Notes: generated from the letters alone by a model not told the origin. A DNA stretch of 64,000 nucleotides from Victivallales bacterium (GCA_017548425.1 JAFZAB010000018.1:1-64000), one strand, 5' to 3'. Shown: positions 35,129-44,407, counted from the first letter of the stretch. Numbers and translations are program-made.

Positions 35129-36208
35129 ACGAATGGCTTGCATATCCTCCTTTGTGAGGAATGGTTCGAAATCCTGCTTGTTCGTGGCTTTCATGAAGGC
35201 TTCGGAGGCCGTGATGATGCCATCTTTGTAGAGGCGCATCAGGTCGGAGTCCATCGTCTTCATGCCGCGGCCAACCGACTGCTCGATGATAGAACGGATG
35301 TTGGCGATGGTGCCTTCGCGGATGGTGGCGGGAAGTGCTTCGTGCTTCAAGAGGATTTCGTGCGCGGCGACGCGGCCTTTGCCGTCCTTTGTGCGGCAGA
35401 GCAGTTGAGAGATAACGGCCGTGAGGGATTGCGCGAGCATGGCGCGAATCTGCGGCTGCTGTTCGGCGGGGAAAGTGTCGATGATACGGTCCACGGTTTT
35501 CGGAGCGTTGTTTGTATGGAGCGTCGCGAAGACGAGCATACCCATGGTGGCGCAGGTCAAGGCGAGATTCATCGTTTCCAGATCGCGCATTTCGCCGACG
35601 AGAATGATATCAGGATCCGCGCGGATGGCGCCGCGCAGGGCGATGCCGAAGGCCTCCGTATCGGCTCCGACTTCGCGTTGGACGATGACGGATTTCTTAT
35701 TCGGATGGACGAATTCGATAGGGTCTTCGATCGTGATGATATGCTTGCTCTGCGTATCGTTGATATAGTCCATCATGGCGGCGAGCGTGGTGGATTTACC
35801 GGATCCGGTCGGGCCTGTGACGAGCACGAGGCCGGCGGGATAGTCGCAAACTTCACGAAGGATTCCGGGCAGCTTCATTTCGTCGATGGTCATGATACGC
35901 GTCGGAATGACACGGAGGACGGCACCCGGACCGAAATGGTTGTACATGTAGTTGACACGGAAACGCGCAAGTCCTTCGATTTCATAGGCGAAGTCTTGGT
36001 CTTTGTTTTTGACGAACCAGTCCCATTTTTTCACGGGAGCCGCGATTTCATAGAGGATATCCTTCATTTCGGCGGGGGAGATTTCTGGAACGTCCAGCGG
36101 TTGCAACTGGCCGTGGACACGGATCTTGGGCTTCATGCAGGAGCAGAGGTGCAAGTCCGAGCCGCCCTTTTCAATCATGGTTCTGAGGAATGCGTCAATT
36201 TTTGGCAT
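35123..36208 (-). CDS. pilT: PilT/PilU-type twitching motility retraction ATPase
   Basis: The 361-residue protein is a typical PilT. It has the N-terminal PAS-like region (MIEKGGSDLHLCSCMKPKIR), Walker A GPTGSGKSTT near 130, the Asp box IITIEDPIEF near 157, Walker B-like LVGEMRDLETMNLAL near 200 and the His box FATLHTNNAPKTVDRIID near 222. PilT hexamers depolymerise type IV pili at the inner membrane. It lies 39 bases after a longer PilT-like gene, so the pair is probably one operon. No pilin, PilB or PilC is in the window. Confidence 0.93.
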   Translation of the reverse strand: MPKIDAFLRTMIEKGGSDLHLCSCMKPKIRVHGQLQPLDVPEISPAEMKDILYEIAAPVKKWDWFVKNKDQDFAYEIEGLARFRVNYMYNHFGPGAVLRVIPTRIMTIDEMKLPGILREVCDYPAGLVLVTGPTGSGKSTTLAAMMDYINDTQSKHIITIEDPIEFVHPNKKSVIVQREVGADTEAFGIALRGAIRADPDIILVGEMRDLETMNLALTCATMGMLVFATLHTNNAPKTVDRIIDTFPAEQQPQIRAMLAQSLTAVISQLLCRTKDGKGRVAAHEILLKHEALPATIREGTIANIRSIIEQSVGRGMKTMDSDLMRLYKDGIITASEAFMKATNKQDFEPFLTKEDMQAIRS

Positions 36209-36247
36209 ATTGGTAAATCCTTTGTTATGAGGCGGTAGGCTTGATGA

Positions 36248-37915
36248 TTAGAACCAGTTGCGTTTTTTGGCTTGATCCTGTTGCGGCGGTTGCGGCGACG
36301 GTGCGGCGCCCTGAGGCGGCATGGGCATGCCGCCGTTGAGCTTCTGGGCTTCGCGCATTTGCATCTGTCGTTTCAGATCTGGCGTGTGGATGAACGGAAG
36401 CGTCTGGTCGTAAGAGCGGAAACCGTCCATGTAGAGGTCGAAATGGCTTTGTTCCATGGTGACCATGCCGATGTTCTTGCTGGTCTGGATGGTGGATTCA
36501 ATCTGGAAGGTCTTGCCTTCGCGGATGAGATTGGAGACGGCGAGCGTACCAAGCATGATTTCATAGGCGAGCACGACGCCATCGCCGTTTTTGTTCGGAA
36601 GGAGCTGCTGGCAGATGACGCCTTTGAGAGATTCGGCGACCATGGCGCGGATCTGGGCTTGCTGGCCGTGGGGAAAGACGTCAAGCAGGCGGTTCATCGT
36701 TTCGGCGGCGGAGGATGTGTGGAGGGTGCCGATGACGAGATGGCCTGTTTCGGAGGAGTGAATGGCCATTTCAATCGTCTCCAAGTCACGCATTTCACCG
36801 ATGATAATGACGTCCGGGTCTTCACGCAGGGCGGCGCGCAGGGCGTTCTGGAAGGAACGCGTGTGGTTGTTCAGTTCACGTTGCGTGATATTGCAGCCTT
36901 TGGGCTGATAAACGACTTCGATCGGGTCTTCGACGGTGATGATATGGTCGTGACGATGTTCGTTGATGAATTCTGCCAAAGCGGACATCGTTGTGGACTT
37001 ACCAGAGCCAGCAGGGCCTGTGACGAGAATCAAGCCTTGACCGTAAGTGGTCAGTTTTTCAATGACTTCCGGCTGTTTGAATCCAAGCTGGTTAATCGGC
37101 GTGATCGTGTTTTTGATGATACGGTAGGAAGCTTCCATACCGAGTCGGTGGAGGAGGAGGTTCGTACGGTAGCGGTCGTCTTCTTTGATGTTGTAACTAT
37201 AGTCGAGATCGTGATGTTCATCGAATAACGCGCGTTGTTCATCCGTGAGCGGGGCGTAATTGAGATTTTCAGCGGCTTTTTTGGAGAGAACTTCCTGATC
37301 GGGCACGAGATAGATCTCTTTGTAGCGACGGACGAACGGATAGGCGCCAGCGGAGATATGCACGTCACTGCATTTGTTTTCGCGGGCCTTGTGGAGGAAG
37401 TCGTCCAACAATTTTCTAGCGGAATCACAATCCATATCCGCGGCTTTATTGAGGACAGGCCATCCTTTCAGCCAAGCGATTTTCTGCTCTGGCGTTTGTT
37501 TGATTTCAGGCTGTCTGGCAGGTTGAGCCGACGGAGCGGCGGCAGCGGCGGCCGCCATGGAAATTGCCGCGGCGGCCGTGGCCGTGCGCGGCTTCAACGG
37601 CGCGACATCCGCGGGAGCAGGCGATGGCGGCGTAGCAGGCTGGGCCATGGGGGGATTCGGATTCAGTACGCTATGTGGCGGCCGGCCGTTGGCGGCTTCC
37701 GCCGTGGACATGGAACTGAGTACATCCAGCTTGGCGGCGTCTTGGCAGAGCTTGTTCTGCAGGATAACCAATTTCAGCAGTCTGAGCGAAACGGCCTGCT
37801 TCGACTTCTCGATGGCTTCGATGGCCGTGATGCACTGCTCTTTTGTAAGCAGCTTCTCGGTCGCCAGATGATAGCAGAACCAATCGACGTCTTTGGGTAT
37901 GGCTTGGTAATTCAT
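36248..37915 (-). CDS. PilT-like type IV pilus/type II secretion ATPase with N-terminal extension
   Basis: The start at 37915 gives 555 residues. Residues 1-70 are a helical domain (ATEKLLTKEQCITAIEAI), about 75-155 are a Pro/Ala-rich linker, and the rest is a PilT-like ATPase with the SDVHISAG segment, Walker A GPAGSGKSTT, Asp box IITVEDPIEVVY, Walker B-like IIGEMRDLETIEMAIHSSETG and His box IGTLHTSSAAETMNRLLD. The conserved motifs are closer to PilT than to PilB, and the tetracysteine of PilB/GspE is absent. It may be a regulatory or retraction paralog. A frame to 37999 has no RBS. Confidence 0.9.
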   Translation of the reverse strand: MNYQAIPKDVDWFCYHLATEKLLTKEQCITAIEAIEKSKQAVSLRLLKLVILQNKLCQDAAKLDVLSSMSTAEAANGRPPHSVLNPNPPMAQPATPPSPAPADVAPLKPRTATAAAAISMAAAAAAAPSAQPARQPEIKQTPEQKIAWLKGWPVLNKAADMDCDSARKLLDDFLHKARENKCSDVHISAGAYPFVRRYKEIYLVPDQEVLSKKAAENLNYAPLTDEQRALFDEHHDLDYSYNIKEDDRYRTNLLLHRLGMEASYRIIKNTITPINQLGFKQPEVIEKLTTYGQGLILVTGPAGSGKSTTMSALAEFINEHRHDHIITVEDPIEVVYQPKGCNITQRELNNHTRSFQNALRAALREDPDVIIIGEMRDLETIEMAIHSSETGHLVIGTLHTSSAAETMNRLLDVFPHGQQAQIRAMVAESLKGVICQQLLPNKNGDGVVLAYEIMLGTLAVSNLIREGKTFQIESTIQTSKNIGMVTMEQSHFDLYMDGFRSYDQTLPFIHTPDLKRQMQMREAQKLNGGMPMPPQGAAPSPQPPQQDQAKKRNWF

Positions 37916-37984
37916 GGCGTGAAAATGATGAAAAAGATTGGGAAGGAAAACTGATGGATGATATATTAACAAATCATTCGCAGA

Positions 37985-38045
37985 TTGGAGCGACTCCAAC
38001 TTGCAAATATGAAATGCTTAGGCGAATTGGAACAATTCGCCTTTT
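37985..38045. promoter_or_regulatory. Two strong hairpins in a divergent intergenic region
   Basis: TTGGAG-CGA-CTCCAA (about 37985-37999) and AGGCGAATTG-GAA-CAATTCGCCT (38020-38042) are both perfect. The second is followed by TTTT on the plus strand. They would lie in the leader of the PilT-like mRNA, or insulate the two divergent units. Confidence 0.5.
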
Positions 38046-38177
38046 GTAGAGTCATAAAATTTAGCGTAAAGAGTCCAAAACGGCAAATATGGAAGGCTGA
38101 TTTTCGAGACAGTCGTGGATCAGTTATCAAAAAACAGAGCCGTCGTGGCGGAAAACATGATATCGGACTAGACAAAC

Positions 38178-38873
38178 ATGCCATCGTACAATGAATTATG
38201 GTATGCGGCGCGGACGACGAAAATCGTCTATATGCCGCGAAAACTGCTGGAGACGTTCGGCGAGACGCGCGTCACCTACAACGTCGTGTCGAGCATGGAG
38301 GACGACGACAGCCATGTACGGTTGCGCACAGGGCTTGTGAAGTCCGCGCGTCCGCTGGTGCTGACGCCGCATTATTTCCGCCAGCAGATGTTGGAGAATT
38401 TCGGCGACGCGGCGCAGGAGTTTCTGGACTTTGTGATGAGCCGTCAGGACAGCATGCGCATCATCCAGTATGGACTTTGCTTCATGAAGCAGGAGTACAG
38501 CGAAGAGGTGGTCGGAGGATCCGTGGCGGATGTCGCTGATCAATTAGCCCGTGCGGCGCAAGACGATATGAACGATGTGCGCGGTGTGCTGATCGGGCCG
38601 GACCGCTATTGGGAAGTGTCGTTGATGACGTTCATCAACGCGCTCGTCAAGCAGTCGGCTCCCGGCAACGCGCGGGACATGGCCCGTGACGGAATGTTCG
38701 GGCTGGACCGCGGCGTGCCTGCAGGCGTCCGCATGGAGATCGATATTGATTTTGATCGATGCGACACGCTGTCGAAGGCGGATGATTTGGGACGTAAGTT
38801 GCGTGACTACGGTCTTTTCGAACAGTATGAAGACCGTTTCTACGCGCTTTACACACAATTAAGAAAAAGCTAA
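38178..38873 (+). CDS. Conserved hypothetical protein
   Basis: The 231-residue cytoplasmic protein has no signal peptide or membrane segment and no motif I can name. It is compact, starts MPSYNELWYAARTTKIVYMP, has a beta-rich first third (TRVTYNVVSSMEDDDSHVRLRTG) and a mixed alpha/beta remainder, with a conserved-looking RIIQYGLCFM and GVLIGPDRYWEVSLMTFI. I have a general impression of relatives in PVC bacteria but cannot name a family. It lies 106 bases before the ClpX-like gene in the same orientation, so a link (adaptor or substrate) can be considered; that is inference. Its stop codon is in a heptamer repeat. Confidence 0.7.
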   Translation: MPSYNELWYAARTTKIVYMPRKLLETFGETRVTYNVVSSMEDDDSHVRLRTGLVKSARPLVLTPHYFRQQMLENFGDAAQEFLDFVMSRQDSMRIIQYGLCFMKQEYSEEVVGGSVADVADQLARAAQDDMNDVRGVLIGPDRYWEVSLMTFINALVKQSAPGNARDMARDGMFGLDRGVPAGVRMEIDIDFDRCDTLSKADDLGRKLRDYGLFEQYEDRFYALYTQLRKS

Positions 38874-38902
38874 AAGCGTAAAGCTCAAAGCCTAAAGCAA
38901 AA
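38866..38902. repeat. Period-7 repeat (GCTAAAA/CCTAAAG) over a stop codon
   Basis: Four heptamers of the AAAGCTA family. The TAA of the preceding gene (38871-38873) lies inside. It ends AAAGCAAAAGAC, a variant of the AAAGCAAATACAG flank. Confidence 0.85.
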
Positions 38903-38979
38903 GACGGAAGGCTATGCGCTTCACGTTTTTTAGCAAGAACATAAACGAAAGGAAAATGATTAAAAGTGGAGATTGGGTA

Positions 38980-40629
38980 ATGACAGAAGACAAGGGAAGA
39001 ACTGAATCAGACGAATCGAAAGAAGAGAAAGAGACGAAAGAGCAACAATCTGGTGGCGGTAATCCATTGGGCGCTAATTTCTTAAGCCAATTGGAGGATG
39101 CCATCAAAGGGCTCGGCGGGCAGTTCGTGAGAATGGATGTACCGCGTGGGAACATGGGGGCGCAGGCGGACGGCAAAAAGCAGCCGCCGAAGAAGGATAC
39201 GCATGAGGAGACGTTGAAGAAAATCCGTGATTTCTCCTTCAAACCAAAGGAGATAAAGGATTATCTGGATCGTTTCGTCATCAGTCAGGATGAAGCGAAA
39301 AAAGTGCTTTCCGTGGCGATTTGCGACCATTACAACCATGTCCGCCGCTGTTTGGAGAAGCCTGAATTGGCGGAGCATGATTTTGCGAAACATAACATTA
39401 TGATGCTTGGGCCGACTGGCGTCGGCAAGACGTATTTGATGCGCTGCATTGCCAAATTAATCGGTGTTCCGTTTGTAAAGGCCGATGCGACAAAGTTTTC
39501 CGAAACAGGCTATGTCGGTTACGACGTGGAGGATATTGTGCGCGATTTGGTGAAAGTCGCCGACGGCAACACGGAGTTGGCCGAATACGGTATCGTCTAT
39601 ATTGATGAAATCGACAAGATTGCGGGGAAGGGCGACAGCACGATGCAGCGCGATGTGTCCGGCCGCGGCGTGCAGGTCAATCTGCTGAAACTGATGGAAG
39701 ACACTGAAGTTAAGACAGTCGGACAGAACGACATGCTGGGGCAGATGCAGGCAATGATGTCGTTGCAGAGCAGTGGCTCCGTACCGAAAATGTCCGTTCG
39801 GACGAAACATATTTTGTTTATCGTTAGCGGCGCGTTCGCGAAACTGCCCGAACAAATCGGCCGTCGTTTGGGCAGTGCGCAGATTGGTTTTGGACATGGT
39901 GGCGACCGTCCGGACATGCTGAAACCGACGGAACTGTTGGCGCAAGTGACGACGAAGGATTTGGTCGATTTCGGCTTCGAACCGGAGTTTGTGGGGCGTC
40001 TTCCCGTGCGTGTCACGCTAGATGATTTGAGCGTGGCGGATTTGGAGCAGATTCTGACGCGAGCCGAAAACGGCGTTTTGACGCAATATCACGAAGATTT
40101 TGCGGGTTACGGCATTAATCTGGACGTCGATATGTCCGGCCTGCATGAAATTGCCGCGAAGGCGTATGAAGAGAAGACGGGAGCGCGTGGTCTGATGACG
40201 GTGCTGGAGCGTCTTTTCCGTGAATTCAAATACGAACTGCCGTCGATGGGCGTGACAGAACTTTCTGTGGATGAATCATTTGTGAATGATCCGCAGGCCG
40301 CGTTGGCGAAACTCATGAAAGACAGCCGCCATCTGGCGTTGAAGCAGCATTTGACGGAGGTTTCCGAATTCGCGGAGCGTTTCCAGAAGATGTACGGAAT
40401 GTCCATTCGTTTTACGGATGAAGCAAGTGAGCGGATATGCGAACTGAGCGACGCGGCGGGAAAGACTGTCCGCAGTTTTTGTGAAGAACGCTTTAAAGAT
40501 TTACAGTTTGCGTTGATGCCGATCAGCCAGAAGACTGGGCAGACCGAATTTGTCTTGGACATTGATGCCGTGGATGATACGCAAGCTGTTTTGACGAAGA
40601 TGATTACAGAAAGCCTTAATAATGCTTAA
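38980..40629 (+). CDS. ClpX-like AAA+ unfoldase without zinc-binding domain
   Basis: The start at 38980 (GGAG 8 bases upstream) gives 549 residues. The N-terminal 90 residues are charged and replace the ClpX C4 zinc domain. The AAA core has [20 protein letters not shown], Walker [10 protein letters not shown], pore loop [12 protein letters not shown], Walker [16 protein letters not shown] and the sensor-2 region [16 protein letters not shown] matches the IGF loop that docks ClpX onto ClpP, so ClpP partnership is plausible. The C terminus has an extra region of about 130 residues (after [10 protein letters not shown]) with a helical block and a beta strand. It is a ClpX paralog or a lineage-specific form; clpP is not in the window. 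Confidence 0.88.
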   Translation: MTEDKGRTESDESKEEKETKEQQSGGGNPLGANFLSQLEDAIKGLGGQFVRMDVPRGNMGAQADGKKQPPKKDTHEETLKKIRDFSFKPKEIKDYLDRFVISQDEAKKVLSVAICDHYNHVRRCLEKPELAEHDFAKHNIMMLGPTGVGKTYLMRCIAKLIGVPFVKADATKFSETGYVGYDVEDIVRDLVKVADGNTELAEYGIVYIDEIDKIAGKGDSTMQRDVSGRGVQVNLLKLMEDTEVKTVGQNDMLGQMQAMMSLQSSGSVPKMSVRTKHILFIVSGAFAKLPEQIGRRLGSAQIGFGHGGDRPDMLKPTELLAQVTTKDLVDFGFEPEFVGRLPVRVTLDDLSVADLEQILTRAENGVLTQYHEDFAGYGINLDVDMSGLHEIAAKAYEEKTGARGLMTVLERLFREFKYELPSMGVTELSVDESFVNDPQAALAKLMKDSRHLALKQHLTEVSEFAERFQKMYGMSIRFTDEASERICELSDAAGKTVRSFCEERFKDLQFALMPISQKTGQTEFVLDIDAVDDTQAVLTKMITESLNNA

Positions 40630-40654
40630 TGCTTAATGATTAATGATTAATGAT
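40616..40654. repeat. Period-7 repeat (GCTTAAT/GATTAAT) over the ClpX-like stop codon
   Basis: Five heptamers change from GCTTAAT to GATTAAT. The stop (40627-40629) lies inside, so the last residues (NNA) are repeat-encoded. Confidence 0.88.
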
Positions 40655-40716
40655 ACGGATGAGACATCTGTGATGAATAGAACAAAAGAAAGTTAGTGGA
40701 ACAGGAGAATGTGGAG

Positions 40717-42726
40717 ATGAAAAAGTACAAGGATTGTTATGCATCGTGGACAGAAAATTCGATCGTGATTGGTAACCAGTTCATTGAACGGCGTTTCCAA
40801 TGGTGTGCCCAAGGGCTGGTCTGCACGGCGACAGTCGATAAGGCTTCTGCAAAGGAATGGCGTAGCGAAGCATCGGTGGCAGTCACGCCGGATGTGACGT
40901 TTGATTGTGTTGTTTCGGACAACGACGGCCTTTCCGCGAAACATCTGTTGCTGACGGCGACGGAACGGCAGGGCGGTGGCGTCATCGAGACGAAGCTTGG
41001 CGTGTATCCTGAACTGCCGTTTGTGGTGCTTGAACGTCGTTGCAAAGGTCTGCATCCATCTTCGTCGCAACGAGTTGCGGAAAAAGGTGGCACGGGTAAT
41101 GAAAACGCTGTGGCGAAAGATGTCGTCGAAGTCGCCACATTGGATCGTATCGACAATGTCCCGCTGAATGTGCGCCATTTGAAATTAAAAGCTATTAAGC
41201 TCTTCGACCGCACGGATTTGAATGATTGCCTGGCTACGGAAGAGAATATCCACCTGTATCCAGGAGCCAGTTTTTCGTTGCGTGGCAACATCTTTATTTT
41301 CAATGATTATATGAACGACAAAGGTCTGCTGGTCGTGAAGGATTCGCCGACACATCTGTATCAGCTTGTTCAAGATGATGACAGTTTGCGCATCAAGGGG
41401 ACGCGCAATGCGGATATTGTCGGAGCGGGGCTTCACGGCGACATTGACGCGGACGAATGGTGTCAGCTCTACGGCACGACGGTTGGCGTTGGAGGAAATA
41501 CTGAAAATCTGCTGGCGGAATATCGAAAACTCTATGCCGCCCAATATCTTGCGCCTGAATTTAAAGAGCCGTTCATCATGTCCAACACATGGGGCGACCG
41601 CAGTCAGGATTCGCGCGTCTGCGAAGCGTTCATGCTGAAGGAAATCGAAGCGGGAGCCAAGCTGGGCGTCGATATCATCCAGATTGATGATGGCTGGCAG
41701 AAAGGCGTGACCATCAATTCCAAAGTCCGCAAAAGTGACATTTGGGAGGGCTATTATGCGGCGGATCCGAACTTCTGGACGGTCCATCCGGAGCGTTTTC
41801 CGCATGGATTGAAGCCGCTTGTCAAAAAGGCCGCCGCGCATGGCATCCGTTTCGGATTGTGGTTCGCTCCAGATTCCTCCCATGAGTTTGCGAATTGGCG
41901 GCGCGATGTCGATACCGTTTTGAATCTGCATCGCACGTATGGCATTTCCAGCTTTAAATTGGACAGCGTCAATCTGTTAAGCAAAAAAGCGGAGACAAAT
42001 TATCTGAATTTCCTAATCGCGGTTGAACGCGAATCCCATAACCGCATTGCGTTGAATCTCGACTGCACGGCGCAGAATCGCCAAGGCTATGTGATGTGGA
42101 AGCAATTCGGTACGCTCTTCGTGGAAAACCGCTATACAGATTGGTGCAACTACTTCCCGCACAACACGTTGAAGAACCTCTGGACGCTCAGCCAGTTCAT
42201 CCCGCCGCGCAAATTTCAGTTCGAATTGCTGAACAACAGCCGCAACGACGATAAATACGGCGATGATCCACTACGGCCCGCCGCATACGACATCACCTAT
42301 GAATTCGCCTCCGTCATGATCGCCAATCCATTGGTGTGGATGGAGATGTCCAATCTGACGGATAAGCAAATTACGTCATTGCAGAAACTTATATCGGTCT
42401 ATCGTAGCATTCGGAAAGATTTCTTCAATGCGGAGATTTATCCGATTGGTGAGCAGCCGGACGGTTGTTCCTACACGGGATTCCAAATTGTCACGGGCGA
42501 TAAGAGTGGTTATCTGCTTCTTTTCAAGGAAAAGGATGCCATCGGGCAATTTGTTTACAGACTCCATGCTCCGTTGTCGAAAAAGACCAAAATCACGCTG
42601 TTAGCCACGAATGCGCCTGCAAAGTCCGCTCCTAAACTTTCACTTGTAGATGATGTTATGGTGGGGCTGGCATTGTGGGAATGCAAGCGTGATCGCACGT
42701 TTGCGCTCTATCATTATGAAGGATGA
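40717..42726 (+). CDS. Cytoplasmic alpha-galactosidase-like enzyme (GH36 type)
   Basis: The 669-residue protein has no signal peptide. After an N-terminal beta-supersandwich of about 290 residues, the TIM barrel shows NTWGDRSQDSRVCEAF, VDIIQIDDGWQKG (about 320), GIRFGLWFAPDSS and ISSFKLDSVNLLS (about 413), where GH36 enzymes have the nucleophile aspartate. ENRYTDWCNYFPH follows, a motif seen in GH36-like proteins of gut anaerobes. The likely role is hydrolysis of imported alpha-galactosides, but specificity is open. The ATG at 40717 is preferred; a GTG at 40696 would add seven residues. It is 33 bases upstream of the next gene and probably cotranscribed with it. Confidence 0.85.
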   Translation: MKKYKDCYASWTENSIVIGNQFIERRFQWCAQGLVCTATVDKASAKEWRSEASVAVTPDVTFDCVVSDNDGLSAKHLLLTATERQGGGVIETKLGVYPELPFVVLERRCKGLHPSSSQRVAEKGGTGNENAVAKDVVEVATLDRIDNVPLNVRHLKLKAIKLFDRTDLNDCLATEENIHLYPGASFSLRGNIFIFNDYMNDKGLLVVKDSPTHLYQLVQDDDSLRIKGTRNADIVGAGLHGDIDADEWCQLYGTTVGVGGNTENLLAEYRKLYAAQYLAPEFKEPFIMSNTWGDRSQDSRVCEAFMLKEIEAGAKLGVDIIQIDDGWQKGVTINSKVRKSDIWEGYYAADPNFWTVHPERFPHGLKPLVKKAAAHGIRFGLWFAPDSSHEFANWRRDVDTVLNLHRTYGISSFKLDSVNLLSKKAETNYLNFLIAVERESHNRIALNLDCTAQNRQGYVMWKQFGTLFVENRYTDWCNYFPHNTLKNLWTLSQFIPPRKFQFELLNNSRNDDKYGDDPLRPAAYDITYEFASVMIANPLVWMEMSNLTDKQITSLQKLISVYRSIRKDFFNAEIYPIGEQPDGCSYTGFQIVTGDKSGYLLLFKEKDAIGQFVYRLHAPLSKKTKITLLATNAPAKSAPKLSLVDDVMVGLALWECKRDRTFALYHYEG

Positions 42727-42759
42727 GTCGGTTGCGATAGGAACATAGGAGAAAACGGC

Positions 42760-43563
42760 ATGGCGACAGTACGGGACGCTTTTTGGATTTGGGGGCATGA
42801 CGCAGGTTGCCATCACAATCCAAGATTCCATTGGAACATCCCAGGCGAGAACAAGTTAGGGCCATGGGAAGGCGCGTGCGCCTTGGGCAATATTCCGAAC
42901 TGTTGTCGTGTCGTTTTCGCTGGGAAGCCTGAACCGCCATTTGACGAAGAGACTGAGAAACTGAAAGGCTTCTCGCAAGTCGTTTGGTCGATTGTCGGCG
43001 ATTCCGCTTCGACACGCAACAATGATGGCGGCGACGATTTGGCTGAAGTCCTGCGCATCGCCGCCAAATATCCAAATGTGACAGGCGGCATCGTCGATGA
43101 TTTTTTCCGTCCGAATACGCGGGATGCCCGCATGTCGCCTGACGATTTTCGTCAAGCTGCAGAACGGTTGCATCATGCTCCGCGTCCGCTGAAGTTATGG
43201 TTGGTTTATTATGCGGCGTTGTTCGATATTAATTATTCCGCTTGGTTGGACAGCGCGGATGTCGTTACATTTTGGAATTGGAACAGCCGCGAACTGGCTC
43301 ATGCGGAGGAAAATCTTGAGCGTGTCATCGCGTTGACGCCTGGAAAAGAACATCTTGCAGGATGCTATCTGTACAACTACGGTGACAGCCGCCCGTTGAC
43401 GCGTGCTGAGATGGAATTCCAATTGGAAATCTATTATCGCTTCTTGAAGGAAGGCCGCATACAAGGTGTCATCGCCTGCGCGAACACGGTCGCGGATGTT
43501 GATTTAGAGGCGGTTGACTACTTCAAAAATTGGTTGCGGCAGCATGGCGATGAGCCGCTGTGA
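42760..43563 (+). CDS. Putative TIM-barrel protein paired with the GH36-like enzyme
   Basis: The 267-residue cytoplasmic protein has a good RBS (AGGAG) before ATG 42760. It shows alternating strands and helices with strand ends VTGGIVDDFF, LWLVYYAALFD, VVTFWNWNSRE and LAGCYLYNYGD, a pattern typical of (beta/alpha)8 glycosidase-like proteins. Acidic residues at strand ends (DD near 110, Asp near 150) could be catalytic. I cannot name the family. It follows the GH36-like gene by 33 bases, so it probably acts on the same imported saccharide or its product. Confidence 0.75.
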   Translation: MATVRDAFWIWGHDAGCHHNPRFHWNIPGENKLGPWEGACALGNIPNCCRVVFAGKPEPPFDEETEKLKGFSQVVWSIVGDSASTRNNDGGDDLAEVLRIAAKYPNVTGGIVDDFFRPNTRDARMSPDDFRQAAERLHHAPRPLKLWLVYYAALFDINYSAWLDSADVVTFWNWNSRELAHAEENLERVIALTPGKEHLAGCYLYNYGDSRPLTRAEMEFQLEIYYRFLKEGRIQGVIACANTVADVDLEAVDYFKNWLRQHGDEPL

Positions 43564-43883
43564 GTTAGACGGTTTAACGTAACTGATAGATTTCCACACA
43601 AAGATGCAAAGGCCGAGAGGTGTGAAGATTTTTTGTAGAGAAAAGTTCCGCTCTATGCAATAGAAACATGATAATCATAATAGAAATAATATGATTATAT
43701 TAAAGTGGTTGATCTCGAGAAATAGCAGTTTCCTTATTCATCATCTTGATTTTGCGCAGTTTATACATGGATATTCCAATTAAGGAACAAACATATTCAT
43801 CCTTGATATTATTCTTCTTCATATTGATATATATTTGAAGAATAGTTTCGTCTCGGCCTGACAAAAACAGTTTCATCAATACC
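43564..43883. other. AT-rich intergenic region
   Basis: These 320 bases are clearly more AT-rich than the flanks. They hold a possible small minus-strand gene (43700-43885) and ATnATCATG-like words (43668-43692) similar to those near 30400. No structured RNA is recognised. Confidence 0.6.
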
Positions 43884-43885
43884 AT
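43700..43885 (-). CDS. Possible small HTH-like protein
   Basis: A frame of about 60 residues reads SGRDETILQIYINMKKN then VCSLIGISMYKLRKIK, a helix-turn-helix-like pattern resembling sigma region 4 or small phage-type regulators. Three ATGs are possible (43909, 43885, 43876), and the 43885 start overlaps the divergent start at 43884. No RBS and no family match; it could be a remnant. Confidence 0.3.
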   Translation of the reverse strand: MVLMKLFLSGRDETILQIYINMKKNNIKDEYVCSLIGISMYKLRKIKMMNKETAISRDQPL

Positions 43886-44240
43886 GACATATCGGGAAAA
43901 CATCAACATTCTTATTAAACGGTTGCGACGAATCCAATTGGTTTCGTTATTGCTGATGTTTATAGGTGTTGTTCTTACGGTTATGGTATGGAATGTTTAT
44001 GAAAGTGACCAATGGTATAGTAAAGTAATCATACTCATAGGTATCATAGGTGAATTCTATTGTTGGGCGAAGGTCAGGCAGATCAAATGTCCCCAATGCG
44101 GAAAAAACCTTGGATATTTGCTTCTTGATCCATCGTATTCAAAGACAAATGGTGCGATTCTTCTGCCAAAGGAACTTCCACCCGACAGGCATTGCTGCGC
44201 CTATTGCAAGACAAGTTTCGATGTTGAAACGGATGCTTAA
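43884..44240 (+). CDS. Small membrane protein with zinc-ribbon-like cysteines
   Basis: The 118-residue protein has two predicted membrane helices (about 18-36, LVSLLLMFIGVVLTVMVW, and 48-62, VIILIGIIGEFYCW), then a soluble part with CPQCGKNLGY and HCCAYCKTSF, two CxxC pairs that probably bind zinc. This resembles stand-alone zinc-ribbon membrane proteins of unknown role. The DNA is AT-rich against its neighbours, which suggests recent acquisition. No clear RBS is seen. Confidence 0.6.
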   Translation: MTYRENINILIKRLRRIQLVSLLLMFIGVVLTVMVWNVYESDQWYSKVIILIGIIGEFYCWAKVRQIKCPQCGKNLGYLLLDPSYSKTNGAILLPKELPPDRHCCAYCKTSFDVETDA

Positions 44241-44324
44241 GCTTCTGTTGTTGATGAATGGCCTTGAAAGGAAGCCTCAAAATAACTCATTATATAAAAT
44301 TTTGTTTATGTAGATGATGAACTT

Positions 44325-44364
44325 GGGCGCACTCTGCAGGATTTGGGACTGAGAGTGCGCGCCC
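44325..44364. terminator. Hairpin between convergent genes
   Basis: GCGCACTCT (44327-44335) and AGAGTGCGC (44352-44360) pair perfectly, with outer GGGC/GCCC pairing after a bulge and a 16-base loop. No T-run follows. Confidence 0.4.
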
Positions 44365-44407
44365 GAGCTTCCAAACGAAAAAGCATATAAAGGTTGCGAA
44401 TACGCCG

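Noticed and set aside
35138-36238. 366-residue open frame on the plus strand
   Set aside because: It is antisense to pilT, whose motifs are unambiguous.
36272-37228. 318-residue open frame on the plus strand
   Set aside because: It is antisense to the PilT-like gene and without recognisable domains.
43570-43640. Possible structured RNA downstream of the GH36 partner gene
   Set aside because: The short complementary words (ACACAAAG, GAGGTGT) do not make a stable conserved-looking fold.
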